Assembly: GCF_901212495.1 (NCBI RefSeq)
Contig: NZ_CAAKNY010000053.1
Span: 42,602 to 106,601, forward strand
DNA from: Collinsella aerofaciens
GTDB taxonomy: Bacteria > Actinomycetota > Coriobacteriia > Coriobacteriales > Coriobacteriaceae
Direction: 5' to 3'
Length of the DNA: 64,000 bases
Part shown: one piece after another, positions 1 to 8,680 of the stretch
Layout of the letters: each line of letters begins with the position of its first letter
Numbering within the stretch: position 1 is the first letter of the stretch
Program-made: the position numbers and the translations under genes
Notes under the pieces: model-generated
What the model saw: only the letters and a program-made list of their open reading frames with translations
Told to the model about the DNA's origin: nothing
The model's database searches: none

Positions 1-594
1 CGCCAATAGCTGTATCGCGACGCCGTAGAGGCCGAGGGCCACGGTGGCCCCGATGCTTATTCGGTTATGGCGCATGATGCCGCCGATGTGGCGCCGGGTG
101 CCGATGGGCTCCTGTGCCTGCCGTACTTTGCAGGGGAGCGTACTCCGCTCAACGATCCCGAGGCGCGTGGCGTCTTCTTTGGCCTGACCGGAAGGCATAC
201 GCGAGCCCATATGGTTCGCGCCGCCTTGGAAGGCGTCGCGTATACCGTTGCATCCCATGTCGACATTATCGAGCGAGAGCATGGACTGCCAATTGGGCGC
301 ATTATGCTTGTCGGAGGTGGAACCAAGAATCCAGTTTGGATGCAGGCTATCGCCGACGTATGTGGGCGCGAGGTCTCGGTTGCCAAGGTTGCGGTGGGCG
401 CATGCTTCGGCGATGCCATCATGGCAGCTCTCGCAGGTGGCACCTATGCATCATGGGATGAGCTCGCCCAAGTCCTTGGCGTTGCGCAAACAATCGTGCC
501 CGATATGGCTGCCCACGAGTTATATACGTCGCGTCGTCATATTTTCGATGAACTGTATGCGCGTAACTGCGATCTTGTGCACGAACTGGCGTAG
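1..594 (+). CDS. FGGY-family carbohydrate kinase, C-terminal part (5' end outside the window)
   Basis: The frame is open from base 10 to the stop at 594 and gives the C-terminal actin-like ATPase domain of an FGGY (xylulokinase/gluconate kinase-like) sugar kinase, which phosphorylates a sugar with ATP in the cytoplasm. Visible motifs are LPYFAGERTP, GVFFGLTGRHT, ALEGVAYT and the adenosine-binding loop MLVGGGTKNPVWMQ, followed by GDAIMAALA. The N-terminal substrate domain lies upstream. An in-frame TAG at 7-9 interrupts the reading just before LYRDAV, where family members keep reading through, so the gene may be broken or the base may be an error. The methionine at 67 is internal to the domain and is not a credible start. 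The sugar specificity cannot be told from this half. Confidence 0.75.
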
Positions 595-689
595 TTTTAC
601 AGAACTGGTATTCGATACTGCTCGGGTACAGGAGGATTCAGTAATTTGTGGAGTACGAGGCGCGTGTTCCGCGCTTCCTTGTGACTCGG

Positions 690-918
690 TGGGCAAAAAA
701 ATGCCAAATATGAGTACTGTCACTATTTTAGTAACAGCAAAAACAAGCCTTCGAGGCTCTAGTTGAGCGCCCGGGGGCGATTAAAGCTTGTTTTTTACGG
801 CTTAAGACATGCTAAAACACCCCGTTAATGAACGCCTGTGCATTAACGGGGTGTTGTTTAGTCGCTAAATAATGTGACTAGCTTTGCAACAGTACTCATA
901 TTTGGTGTTTTTTGCCCA
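690..918. repeat. Long inverted repeat with nested hairpins
   Basis: Arms at 690-720 and 889-918 are near-perfect reverse complements (17 identical bases at the inner side, then the A/T-run side with a few differences). Between them lie two smaller hairpins: AAAAACAAGC (739-748) with GCTTGTTTTT (786-795), and the 15-bp stem at 816-855. It fills the gap between the convergent kinase and tatD genes. It belongs to the group of nested intergenic inverted repeats described in the findings. Confidence 0.75.
816..855. terminator. Bidirectional terminator-like hairpin
   Basis: A perfect 15-bp stem (816-830 with 841-855) encloses a 10-base loop and sits between convergent genes. Short T/A-rich flanks would allow termination in both directions. 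Confidence 0.7.
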
Positions 919-924
919 CCTGGG

Positions 925-1707
925 TTAGCAAAGACCAAAAATGGAGCGTGAGTTTTCTAAAATGATCGACTCGATGCTCCCTGCATCGCGGGTTTTAAGT
1001 TGGGTGATGACTTTGGAAGCTCTCGTGAGTGAGTCGGCGAGCTGTCGCGCTGAGGTTTCCGTATTTGCTTCGGCTGGGGCGTCGGTTTCAAGCAGCAGGC
1101 GGTCGAGTGGAATCTGTCGTACGTATTCGCGTCCTCGCTTAGACGCGAGCATGCGTTCGTTGACGGAAAAATAGCAACCCGCATTGCGCGCGCGGATGAG
1201 TTCGTCCGAGGTACCGCTAAACCAGTGGAAGATGATGGCGGGGGAGTTGGGGCTTGGGGTGAGTAGCTCATGTGACTTTAGGGTATCCAGTGCAATTCCT
1301 GCCGCTCGAACAGCATGGATGGATAGAACACGATCGGGGAGTGGGCGCTGCGATAGCGTCTGACAAAGCCGCTCGAATACCTGCGTCTGCATCCCCTCGG
1401 TGCCCGTAAAGCGTGGCGAGAAATCGAGCCCGACCTCGCTGATAAAACATTCCCGGCTGGCGAGCTTGCAAAGTAGGTCAACCTCGGCAGTTCCACATCG
1501 GCCGTCGACGAGCCACCAGGGATGGAGGCCAACGCCCGCGATAATGTTTGGGTAGCGGCTGGCACGCTTTTTTGCTGCCGCGAAGTCGCGTGGGTCGACC
1601 CCACAATCAAAGACCCCCAGCCCTATAGCCGCAGCTTCGTCGGCAACAGTATTCGGGTAAGCCATCAAATCAAGATGGCAGTGTGCGTCAATTAACCGGG
1701 GCTCCAT
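925..1707 (-). CDS. TatD-family metal-dependent hydrolase
   Basis: 260 aa, a normal TatD length. The N-terminal metal motif DAHCHLD (about residues 8-14), GVGLHPWW, EVGLDF, a central His (FHWFSG) and the C-terminal LLLETDAP signature mark the amidohydrolase-type TIM barrel of TatD DNases. These are cytoplasmic 3'-5' exonucleases or D-aminoacyl-tRNA-editing relatives. The ATG at 1705-1707 lies 14 bases after the tcdA stop, so the two genes are probably co-transcribed. The SIHA and FHWF regions diverge from the commonest TatD sequences, so this could be a TatD paralog rather than the housekeeping copy. Confidence 0.85.
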   Translation of the reverse strand: MEPRLIDAHCHLDLMAYPNTVADEAAAIGLGVFDCGVDPRDFAAAKKRASRYPNIIAGVGLHPWWLVDGRCGTAEVDLLCKLASRECFISEVGLDFSPRFTGTEGMQTQVFERLCQTLSQRPLPDRVLSIHAVRAAGIALDTLKSHELLTPSPNSPAIIFHWFSGTSDELIRARNAGCYFSVNERMLASKRGREYVRQIPLDRLLLETDAPAEANTETSARQLADSLTRASKVITQLKTRDAGSIESIILENSRSIFGLC

Positions 1708-1721
1708 CGCGGTGCGCCTCG

Positions 1722-2519
1722 CTAGTCCAGGCGCTGGCCGTCAGCACGCACGCGCTCAGTGCCGCGCCCACTGATCTGGCGAATGACCTCGCCGGCAATC
1801 ATCTGACCCATGATGGGCGGCATATAACTGGCGGTTCCGAGCTCGGTGCGCTCGTGGATGTTGGAGGGGTCACGGCGCTGGGTCTTGACCGACTCCTCGC
1901 AGCTAAACAGTACATGAAGACTTTTGATGCCGCGCTTCTTACATTCTTTGCGCATGATGCGGCTCATGGGATCGCGGACCGTTTCGAAAATGTCGGCAAA
2001 GCGCAGGCATTCGGGATGCAGCTTGTTGCCGCCGCCCATGGAGCTCACCAGGTGAATGTCGTGGTCCTGAGCATATCTGGCAACGGTGAGCTTGGCGGAG
2101 ATGGTGTCAATGGCGTCGACGACGTAGTCGAGCTTGCCACCTGTCTGCTCAAAAACGCTCGCGAAGAACCCGTCAATGTTGTCGCTCAACAGGTATTCGG
2201 TGCGTTTGATGACGGTGGCGGCAGGGTTGATGTCGTGGATCATGGCTTCCATCACGTCTACCTTGCGCTTGCCGATGGTGCTATGAAAGGCAATGGCCTG
2301 ACGGTTAATGTTGCTGGGCGCGATGATGTCTTTATCCAGAATTACGAAATGGCCAATGCCGCCGCGGGCAAGTGCTTCACAGCAGTTGGAGCCCACGCCG
2401 CCGCAGCCGAGTACCAGCACCGTGGCGTCAGCGAGCTTGTCGAGTGCCTCGCGGCCCATGATGATTTCGAGCTTGGTGTCGCGCGTCTCGATGGGTGAAG
2501 CGTCTACGGTTTCGGTCAT
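1722..2519 (-). CDS. tcdA: tRNA threonylcarbamoyladenosine dehydratase (TcdA, ThiF/E1-like)
   Basis: TcdA dehydrates t6A37 in tRNA to the cyclic form ct6A using ATP. The protein has the E1-like Rossmann fold: VLVLGCGGVGSNCCEAL nucleotide loop, DKDIIAPSNINRQ, and YVVDAIDTISAK. The family-typical MGGGNKLHPECLRFADI and the late CEES segment follow, and the length (265 aa) fits. I place the start at the second ATG (2517-2519), because GGAGG at 2526-2530 is then six bases upstream; the ATG at 2523-2525 would touch the ribosome site. It lies directly upstream of the tatD-like gene. Confidence 0.9.
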   Translation of the reverse strand: MTETVDASPIETRDTKLEIIMGREALDKLADATVLVLGCGGVGSNCCEALARGGIGHFVILDKDIIAPSNINRQAIAFHSTIGKRKVDVMEAMIHDINPAATVIKRTEYLLSDNIDGFFASVFEQTGGKLDYVVDAIDTISAKLTVARYAQDHDIHLVSSMGGGNKLHPECLRFADIFETVRDPMSRIMRKECKKRGIKSLHVLFSCEESVKTQRRDPSNIHERTELGTASYMPPIMGQMIAGEVIRQISGRGTERVRADGQRLD

Positions 2520-2726
2520 AAACATCCTCCGATGGGGAAGCGAATCGTGTTTTAGCTATCGCCATTATAGGTATTATCGCGATTCCATTTGAACCCTTGG
2601 GGCTTGTTGAAATGAGACGGGGATTCTCATAAGATGAAGCAGATGGCACCCGTTGCCGCGGGTTAGCCAACTCCGAAACACGTTTTTGGCGTGAGAAGTG
2701 GCCGTCTTCGCATTACGCGGGGGCGG

Positions 2727-2813
2727 CTATTTCATTCGACCTCCAATGTGGATGCCGAGCTCCACGGCCGCGATTACAAGCAATAACAACGTCAGGACAT
2801 CGTCAATACTCAT
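2727..2813 (-). CDS. 28-aa hydrophobic peptide, type I toxin-like (holin-like) candidate
   Basis: A short gene on the minus strand: AAGGAG (2821-2826) seven bases before an ATG (2811-2813), 28 codons, stop TAG at 2727-2729. The product has an acidic start (MSIDD), one membrane segment (VLTLLLLVIAAVEL) and a basic tail (GGRMK). Right after the stop comes a GC-rich stem-loop (about 2699-2727, with CGC-ATTA-GCG at its tip). Small membrane toxins of the Fst/TxpA/holin-like type have this size, layout and 3' hairpin. That resemblance is the whole case; no antisense antitoxin promoter could be confirmed. Confidence 0.55.
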   Translation of the reverse strand: MSIDDVLTLLLLVIAAVELGIHIGGRMK

Positions 2814-2908
2814 AGTCCATCTCCTTCTTGGGTAGAGGGAGCTGGTCCATCTGCTTCAACTTCCATTGTAGCTAAATACGAACAAATGTTCCATATATGT
2901 TCCTGTAT

Positions 2909-2932
2909 TAGATAGTTAGACAAACATCTAAA
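2909..2932. promoter_or_regulatory. Dyad operator candidate upstream of the ArsR-type regulator
   Basis: TTAGAT (2909-2914) and ATCTAA (2927-2932) form a dyad in an AT-rich stretch 48 bases before the regulator's ATG, where an autorepressing ArsR protein would bind. A second short dyad, GAACAAATGTTC, lies at 2881-2892. The site is inferred from symmetry and position only. Confidence 0.4.
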
Positions 2933-2979
2933 TATAGAGTATAGTGTACGCGTCGAACGAGCCAGTGAGAGGAGGTTCT

Positions 2980-3258
2980 ATGCCGGGAGAGGGTTTTAAG
3001 GCGCTGGCCGATCCTACGCGGCGACGTATTTTGGAACTGCTGCGCGAGGGCAATTGCACGGCCGGGGAGCTTGCCGAGCATTTTGACATTAGCAAGCCGT
3101 CACTGAGCCATCACTTGGCGACACTCAAAAACGCCGGCTTGGTGACCGACGAACGCCATGGCCAAAACATCGTATACAGCTTAAACACCACCGTCATGCA
3201 GGACTTGATCGGCTGGTTTATGGGCTTTACAGACACTGAAGGTGATAAGGATGAATAA
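2980..3258 (+). CDS. ArsR-family autorepressor (SdpR-like)
   Basis: 92 aa winged-helix repressor. It shows FKALADPTRRRILELL, then the recognition helix region ISKPSLSHHLATLKNAGLV and the wing DERHGQNIVYSL. I chose the ATG at 2980 because it follows AGGAGG with normal spacing. No metal-binding Cys/His cluster is seen, which argues against a metal sensor. The gene overlaps the next one by eight bases, and that product is SdpI-like, as in the Bacillus sdpR-sdpI autoregulated immunity pair. A matching killing factor (SdpC) is not present in the window. Confidence 0.85.
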   Translation: MPGEGFKALADPTRRRILELLREGNCTAGELAEHFDISKPSLSHHLATLKNAGLVTDERHGQNIVYSLNTTVMQDLIGWFMGFTDTEGDKDE

Positions 3259-3955
3259 CGAAAACAAGGGCATTCACGCCACGGGGGTATCGCCACGCGT
3301 GTGGATTGCGCTGATCGCTCTGTGCGTCGCCAACGTCGCAGCGCACCTTATGGTGATGCCGAGCCTGCCGGCGCAGATTCCCACGCACTGGGGAGCGAGC
3401 GGCGCCGTTAACGGCTGGGGTCCCAGCTGGATGGCATCGGCGCTCGGCGCATTGCCGCTGGTGCTTCTCGCGATGTTCTACGTGGTGCCACGCATTGACC
3501 CCAAGGGCGAGGCGTATCGGACCTCGGGCAAGTTCTATCAGGGCTTCGTAATCGCCTTTACCTTGTTCATGTGCGCCATAAGCTGGCTGGGAGAGCTTAC
3601 GGTCTGGGGCGTGGTGCCGGCGGTCGGTTCGGTCAACGTGCTGACTTCCGGTGCTGTCGGCTTGCTGCTCATCGGCGTAGGCAACTACTTGCCGCGCGTA
3701 AAGCAGAACTACACGCTTGGCATCAAGACGCCCTGGGCGCTTGCTGACCCCGAGAACTGGCGCCGTACGCAGCGTTTTGGCGGCGCCTGCTTTATGGTGC
3801 TGGGTGTTGGTGTGATTGTGATGGGCGTGGCGGGTAGCGTGCTTTCGAGTGAAGTCGTCGCCGCGGTGATTGCGGTTCTGGCGTTTGGTTCGGGCGGAGC
3901 TGCCTACGTCTACTCGTATCTGCTGTGGCGTAAATCGCAGCGGGCCGTTCGCTAA
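3251..3955 (+). CDS. SdpI-family membrane protein with DUF1648 domain
   Basis: 234 aa integral membrane protein with about six hydrophobic segments. The DUF1648 hallmark IPTHWGASGAVNGW is near residue 45. The SdpI-type segment GNYLPRVKQNYTLGIKTPWAL, with ENWRRTQRFGG after it, is in the second half. The ATG at 3251 overlaps the end of the repressor gene, so translation is probably coupled. In Bacillus, SdpI gives immunity to the SdpC toxin and captures SdpR at the membrane. The same wiring is inferred here; many relatives have no known toxin and may simply respond to envelope stress. Confidence 0.8.
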   Translation: MNNENKGIHATGVSPRVWIALIALCVANVAAHLMVMPSLPAQIPTHWGASGAVNGWGPSWMASALGALPLVLLAMFYVVPRIDPKGEAYRTSGKFYQGFVIAFTLFMCAISWLGELTVWGVVPAVGSVNVLTSGAVGLLLIGVGNYLPRVKQNYTLGIKTPWALADPENWRRTQRFGGACFMVLGVGVIVMGVAGSVLSSEVVAAVIAVLAFGSGGAAYVYSYLLWRKSQRAVR

Positions 3956-4021
3956 GGTTGCGGAAAACTAGCGTACGCAGTTCATAGCATGTTCTGGGGG
4001 ACTTTTCCCAGGTAGTATTAG

Positions 4022-4047
4022 GGGGTGTGGGCAACCACGCCCCTTTT
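4022..4047 (+). terminator. Rho-independent terminator
   Basis: GGGGTGTGG and CCACGCCCC pair (one G-T wobble) around a GCAA tetraloop, followed directly by six T. It ends the sdpR/sdpI-like operon ahead of ettA. Confidence 0.85.
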
Positions 4048-4139
4048 TTGTTAAGTTTCAGAGCTGGTTTTCTCATTTCGTTTCCACTAAAGCGAAACAA
4101 GAATAGGGAAACAGCAGGTAGAAAGGATAAAACAGGCAA

Positions 4140-5819
4140 ATGGCAGAGTTTATCTACCAGATGTATCAGGCTCGCAAGGCCCATGGCGACAAGGTGATCC
4201 TTGACGACGTGACCCTGAGCTTCTACCCCGGTGCCAAGATCGGCGTTGTGGGTCCCAACGGCATGGGCAAGTCGACCCTGCTCAAGATCATGGCCGGTAT
4301 CGAGGAGGTCTCCAACGGCGATGCCAGGCTCACTCCCGGCTACACCGTGGGCATCCTGCAGCAGGAGCCGCCGCTCGACGACGACAAGACCGTCATCGAG
4401 AACGTGCGCATGGCGTTTGGCGATATGATCGCCAAGGTCGATCGCTTCAATAAGATCGGCGAGGAGATGTGCGACCCGGACTGCGACATGGACGCCCTCA
4501 TGGCCGAGATGGGCAAGCTCCAGGACGAGATCGACGCCGCCGACGGCTGGGATATCGATTCCAAGCTCGGACAGGCCATGGACGCCCTGCAGCTGCCCGA
4601 TTCCGACATGCCGGTCAACGTGCTCTCTGGCGGCGAGCGCCGTCGCGTGGCCCTGTGCAAGCTGCTGCTCGAGGCTCCCGACCTGCTGCTGCTCGACGAG
4701 CCCACGAACCACCTGGACGCCGAATCGATCCTGTGGCTCGAGCACTTCCTGCACAATTACCAGGGCGCGGTACTTGCCGTCACGCACGACCGTTACTTCC
4801 TTGATAACGTCGCCGAGTGGATCTGCGAGGTCGACCGCGGCCACCTCTATCCCTACAAGGGCAACTACTCCACGTATCTGGAGACCAAGGCCGCGCGTAT
4901 CGAGGCACAGGGCAACCGCGACGCCAAGCTCGCCAAGCGCATGGAGGCCGAGCTCGAGTGGGTGCGCAGCTCGCCCAAGGCCCGTCAGGCCAAGAACAAA
5001 GCCCGTCTGGCTCGCTACGAGGAGATGGAGGCCGAGGCCCGCGCAAGCCAGAAACTCGACTGGACCGATATCCGCATCCCTGTGGGCCCGCGTCTGGGCA
5101 ACAAGGTGCTCGAGGCCCATCACCTGCACAAGGAGTTCGATGGCCGCGTGCTCATCGATGACCTTTCGTTCACCCTGCCGCGCAACGGCATCGTGGGCGT
5201 CATCGGCCCCAACGGTGTCGGTAAGACCACGCTGTTCAAGACGATTGTGGGTCTGGAGCCGCTGACTTCGGGCGAGCTCGAGGTGGGCGAGACCGTCAAG
5301 ATCTCCTATGTCGATCAGAACCGTTCCGGCATCGACCCCGACAAGAACCTGTGGGAGGTCGTCTCGGACGGTCTGGATCACATGATGGTCGGCGAGACCG
5401 AGGTTCCGAGCCGCGCGTACGTGGCGAGCTTTGGCTTTAAGGGCCAGGACCAGCAGAAGCGCGCCGGCGTACTCTCCGGTGGCGAGCGCAACCGTCTGAA
5501 CTTGGCGCTTACGCTCAAGCAGGGCGGCAACCTGCTGCTCCTCGACGAGCCCACGAACGACCTCGATGTCGAGACGCTGTCCTCGCTCGAGGCGGCGCTG
5601 CTCGAGTTCCCGGGCTGCTCGGTGGTCATTAGCCACGACCGTATGTTCCTGGACCGCGTCGCCACGCACATTCTGGCGTGGGAGGGCACCGACGAGAATC
5701 CGGGCAACTGGTATTGGTTCGAGGGCAACTTTGAGGCCTACCAGGCCAACCGTATCGAGCGTCTGGGCGAGGACGCAGCTCAGCCGCATCGCATCCACCG
5801 CAAGCTCACGCGCGACTAG
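4140..5819 (+). CDS. ettA: Energy-dependent translational throttle protein EttA (ABC-F)
   Basis: 559 aa soluble ABC-F protein with two nucleotide-binding domains and no membrane segments. EttA binds the ribosomal E site and couples elongation to the ATP/ADP ratio. The first Walker A is GPNGMGKST at residues 38-46, with signature LSGGERRRVAL and Walker B LLLLDEPTNHLD. The inter-domain linker carries the EttA-like basic stretch (SSPKARQAKNKARLARYEEM). The second domain has GPNGVGKTT, LSGGERNRLNLA and LLLLDEPTNDLD. It is transcribed alone, from after a terminator at 4022-4047 to one at 5992-6027. Length and order match EttA closely. Confidence 0.93.
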   Translation: MAEFIYQMYQARKAHGDKVILDDVTLSFYPGAKIGVVGPNGMGKSTLLKIMAGIEEVSNGDARLTPGYTVGILQQEPPLDDDKTVIENVRMAFGDMIAKVDRFNKIGEEMCDPDCDMDALMAEMGKLQDEIDAADGWDIDSKLGQAMDALQLPDSDMPVNVLSGGERRRVALCKLLLEAPDLLLLDEPTNHLDAESILWLEHFLHNYQGAVLAVTHDRYFLDNVAEWICEVDRGHLYPYKGNYSTYLETKAARIEAQGNRDAKLAKRMEAELEWVRSSPKARQAKNKARLARYEEMEAEARASQKLDWTDIRIPVGPRLGNKVLEAHHLHKEFDGRVLIDDLSFTLPRNGIVGVIGPNGVGKTTLFKTIVGLEPLTSGELEVGETVKISYVDQNRSGIDPDKNLWEVVSDGLDHMMVGETEVPSRAYVASFGFKGQDQQKRAGVLSGGERNRLNLALTLKQGGNLLLLDEPTNDLDVETLSSLEAALLEFPGCSVVISHDRMFLDRVATHILAWEGTDENPGNWYWFEGNFEAYQANRIERLGEDAAQPHRIHRKLTRD

Positions 5820-5867
5820 ATCGTTACGCGTTTTCCAAACCGCGTAACTGCTCGACGCTGCGCGGGC

Positions 5868-5955
5868 CGCAAGCACCCCATCTTGCCGTTCAAGCCGTCG
5901 CTCGCGTACCGAAGTACGTGTCGCTCCTCTTTCACGGCAACCTGGGGCACTTGCG
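5868..5955 (-). ncRNA. Structured repeat element, copy A (candidate ncRNA or REP-like element)
   Basis: Read on the minus strand, this copy folds into one long stem. The outer pairing is CGCAAG with CTTGCG, then CCCCA with TGGGG, then TTGCCGT with ACGGCAA, and the apical hairpin is CGTAC-TTCG-GTACG. AGCGAC flanks the tip on both sides. A second copy lies at 39162-39260 with about 62 of 73 core bases identical. Several stem positions differ on both sides so that pairing is kept. It sits between the convergent ettA and the gene at 6032. RNA versus DNA-level function is undecided. Confidence 0.6.
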
Positions 5956-5991
5956 ACCCGCTCGCTGTTGGTTATGCAGCATCAACAAATA

Positions 5992-6027
5992 AAACGGCTC
6001 AAATCCTGATTTGGATTTGAGCCGTTT
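5992..6027. terminator. Bidirectional terminator
   Basis: A perfect 15-bp stem (5992-6006 with 6013-6027) has a 6-base loop and A/T-run flanks on both sides, between the convergent ettA and the minus-strand gene ending at 6032. Confidence 0.85.
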
Positions 6028-6031
6028 GTCG

Positions 6032-7333
6032 TTACTGCTCGGGTTCTTCGACTTTATCGATGACCCAGGCGGCTCCGAGACCGCCGGTGGTGTTGCGTCG
6101 GATGCGCACGGTGACTTCGTGGCGCTCGCCGGCCTGCGTGTAGCGCAGGGGGAAGCTTGCGCGGTTGCGCGCGGCCTCGATGGTACCGCGCTCGCGGGCG
6201 ATCCAGTAGTACTCGCCGACGATGCCGAGCGTGTCGGCGCCGTAGGGGAGATAGGTCGACAGCTGGTGCAGAAACGGGCCGGGGCAGAAGACCTCGGTCG
6301 CGAAATCGACGGGGAAGTCCTCGGGGATGGCGGGCGCTGCGGGTGCGGGGGCCGGTGCTGCAGCGGGGGCCGGAGCCGCTGTAGGCACAGGAATCTGGTC
6401 ATAGACAGGTGCGGATGTGGACTCGATGACGGGTGCAGACTCAGGCACCGGTTCCGGCTTAACTGCGAAATCTGTCGGTTCCACGGAGACGGATGTGTCT
6501 TCAGTCTCGGTTTTGGCATCGGCTTGCGGGGCGTTCTCTGCCTCGACAGATGGCTTTGCCTCGATGGGCGTGGAAGCCATGGTGGTGATGCCGGCGTTGG
6601 CGTTCTCGGGGTCATAGACGACCGTGAGCGAGATGGCAGGCTGCGGCACCTCGGGCTCCGGTGTCGACTCGGTGGCGTCTTGATCGTCGGGCTCGTCGGG
6701 CTGATCGTTATCGGTCTCGTCGCCAAAGACATCGCTGTTTTGGAACGCAGGCGTCTCGGATTGGTTAGCGGCTTCTTCGGTTGTCGACTTGGGGGCCTTG
6801 TTGAGCTCCGCAGTGGCTTCCTGCTCGGATATGACTTCGGGATCGGTCGTGGCGGCGATTTCGGTTTCTGCTGTTACCTCAATAGCGACTTCGATCTCTG
6901 CCTCGGGCTCGGGTTCCGGCACGGCTCCAACCATGGCTTCGGGCTCGGGACGCTTAACGTGCTTGGGGCGCACGGCCTTCAGGTCCTTCTTGCCGCGCTT
7001 CTTCTTTTTGTAGGATTGCTTGGTGCCCTTGGTAGCCTTGCACTTGTCCTCGCCCTTGACAAGGGCGGCATCCCATACCTCGTTGGCGATGACGGTGGCA
7101 TACAGGCGGCCGCCTTTAAAGACGGTCAGCTTAATGCAGTCGTTAAGCTCCTCGAGCAGCTCGCGCGTGGACTCAAAGCCCAGGTCATAAGCAGTCATGT
7201 CGCCTGCGGCGAGCGCCTCCTCGACCTGTGTCATAAACGTTTGCTTGCCGCATCCAATCGCATCGCGCAGCAGGCGATACAGATAGATGTGGTTGCCCAG
7301 CGAAAGCGTGGGCCTAACTATTGTCTTGCTCAT
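6032..7333 (-). CDS. Conserved hypothetical protein with acidic low-complexity linker
   Basis: 433 aa, function not recognised. There are three parts. Residues about 1-95 form a compact helical domain (LSLGNHIYLYRLLRDAIG, then ELLEELNDCIKLTVFKGGRLY). A lysine-rich patch (YKKKKRGKKDLK) leads into about 220 residues of Glu/Pro/Ala-rich disorder. The C-terminal 90 residues form a folded domain (FCPGPFLHQLSTYLPYG, then a beta-rich RYTQAGERHEVTVRIRR). I chose the ATG at 7331-7333 because AGAGGAG lies just upstream. No signal peptide or membrane segment is present. The N-terminal part loosely recalls OST-HTH/LOTUS-type winged helices, which would suggest RNA binding; this is weak. Confidence 0.75.
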   Translation of the reverse strand: MSKTIVRPTLSLGNHIYLYRLLRDAIGCGKQTFMTQVEEALAAGDMTAYDLGFESTRELLEELNDCIKLTVFKGGRLYATVIANEVWDAALVKGEDKCKATKGTKQSYKKKKRGKKDLKAVRPKHVKRPEPEAMVGAVPEPEPEAEIEVAIEVTAETEIAATTDPEVISEQEATAELNKAPKSTTEEAANQSETPAFQNSDVFGDETDNDQPDEPDDQDATESTPEPEVPQPAISLTVVYDPENANAGITTMASTPIEAKPSVEAENAPQADAKTETEDTSVSVEPTDFAVKPEPVPESAPVIESTSAPVYDQIPVPTAAPAPAAAPAPAPAAPAIPEDFPVDFATEVFCPGPFLHQLSTYLPYGADTLGIVGEYYWIARERGTIEAARNRASFPLRYTQAGERHEVTVRIRRNTTGGLGAAWVIDKVEEPEQ

Positions 7334-7469
7334 GGCAAATCTCCTCTTTACATATGTAAAGCATCTTACCATCGCAGAGCGTTCGCCATGGCGGCGCCCA
7401 AGGCAAACGGGCGCGAACCGCTGTCGATTCGCGCCCGTTGTACAGGTTGCCTATCTGGGGATGCAGCGC

Positions 7470-8432
7470 CTAGTTGCCCGATGTCGTGCCTTGGCTTGAG
7501 CTGTTAGATGCCGTGCCGGACGCGGTTCCGCTCGAGCTGTTCGAGCTGTTGGTGTTGCTGCTGCCTGCTGTGCCCGTTCCCGACGTGGTGTCGCTCGTCT
7601 GGCCGCCCGTGCTCGGCTGCGAACCGTCAGTCGTTTGGCTTGAGTCGGTCGTGCCGGATGTCGTGCCACTGTTGGCCGTAGAGGAATCGGTGCCCTGCGA
7701 TTGGTCTTGGGTGTTCGAGGACGAACTGGCAGAGGTGGAACTGTCTTGCGTGTCGTCCGTCTGCGTCTGCTGATCTTGAGACTGGGTGTTGTCATTTGCA
7801 TCGCTCTCGGTCGTACGCGACGAAAGGATTGGCTCGGGGCGCTCGCCCAGACCCTCACCGGCGGTGGTTATAAGGATGGCGCCGGCGCAGGCGATAACCG
7901 CGACGATGGCGATGGCGATCGAGAAGATGATGACCTTCTTTTGCGTCTGGCTGCGCTCTTCCGCCGCCTTGGCGCGTAGGCTGTTGGGGGCGACGCGCGC
8001 CGTGGTCGCGTGTCCCGCGACCTGGCGCATCTCCTGTGTAGTCGCGGCGCCGCCCAGGTGCTCCTCGGCATTAAGCTCAACGGGCTCATAGGCGCCGGCG
8101 GGGTAGTCGACGGCGGCGTGCGTACCTTTGAGGGCTTCGGCGCTGGCAGAGATAAAGTGGCGGTAGACCTGCGAGGACACAACGGTGATGACCGAGCTCA
8201 CGGCGGCACCAATTACTGAACCAGCGATACCAATCTTGGAGGCAAGCGCGACGCTCGTGGCGGCAGCTGCGGCGCCGGCGATGATCTGGGGAATAGAAAT
8301 GTCGTCGAACAGGCCCTTTTTGGGTGCGATGGCCATGGTCTGTCCGATGGAATGGTTCTCGTGTGCGCCGTTGTTGAGCGATGCCGGTGTCATGACGCGC
8401 GTGCGCGGTGCGTCGGTGTACTTGGTTGTCAT
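7470..8432 (-). CDS. Membrane protein with long Ser/Thr/Gly/Asn-rich C-terminal tail
   Basis: 320 aa, function not recognised. A first hydrophobic stretch is near residues 45-75 (IIAGAAAAATSVALASKIGI). A clear transmembrane helix follows a basic patch (QKKVIIFSIAIAIVAVIACAG, about residues 170-195). The last 120 residues are a low-complexity, surface-type Ser/Thr/Gly/Asn/Gln tail that would lie outside the cell. The ATG at 8430-8432 follows GGGAGGA. A decayed copy of the 3' end of this gene is found at 15036-15230. The tail is repetitive and may vary between strains. Confidence 0.75.
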   Translation of the reverse strand: MTTKYTDAPRTRVMTPASLNNGAHENHSIGQTMAIAPKKGLFDDISIPQIIAGAAAAATSVALASKIGIAGSVIGAAVSSVITVVSSQVYRHFISASAEALKGTHAAVDYPAGAYEPVELNAEEHLGGAATTQEMRQVAGHATTARVAPNSLRAKAAEERSQTQKKVIIFSIAIAIVAVIACAGAILITTAGEGLGERPEPILSSRTTESDANDNTQSQDQQTQTDDTQDSSTSASSSSNTQDQSQGTDSSTANSGTTSGTTDSSQTTDGSQPSTGGQTSDTTSGTGTAGSSNTNSSNSSSGTASGTASNSSSQGTTSGN

Positions 8433-8680
8433 ACGGGGTCCTCCCGGTTCGTTTGGTGCTACAACAGGTTGTTTGGCCCCAAGGGTACCCATCTCGTGTG
8501 GACCGAAGATGGACTCGCCCGCAACACCACCAACTCACCAAATCCGCGAAGCTTTTTCTCAAGCTGGTCAAATGAAGACGGGGAGAATCGTCGGGTGTCG
8601 GAAGGAAGGTTGACCGGATTTGAAGTCCCATGGAATAATCGAGCTCGCGGCGCTGTTGCTTGCGCCGGGTAGGGAGCGTC

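Noticed and set aside
3792..5876. 694-codon minus-strand open frame opposite ettA
   Set aside because: It mirrors the codon structure of ettA in a G+C-rich gene; its product is low-complexity (Val/Leu/Gly/His/Asp) with no domain, while ettA shows every ABC-F motif.
6011..7507. Long plus-strand frame opposite the acidic protein gene
   Set aside because: The Gly/Leu/Phe/Cys-rich product is the antisense of the Glu/Pro-rich linker; no start site or motif.
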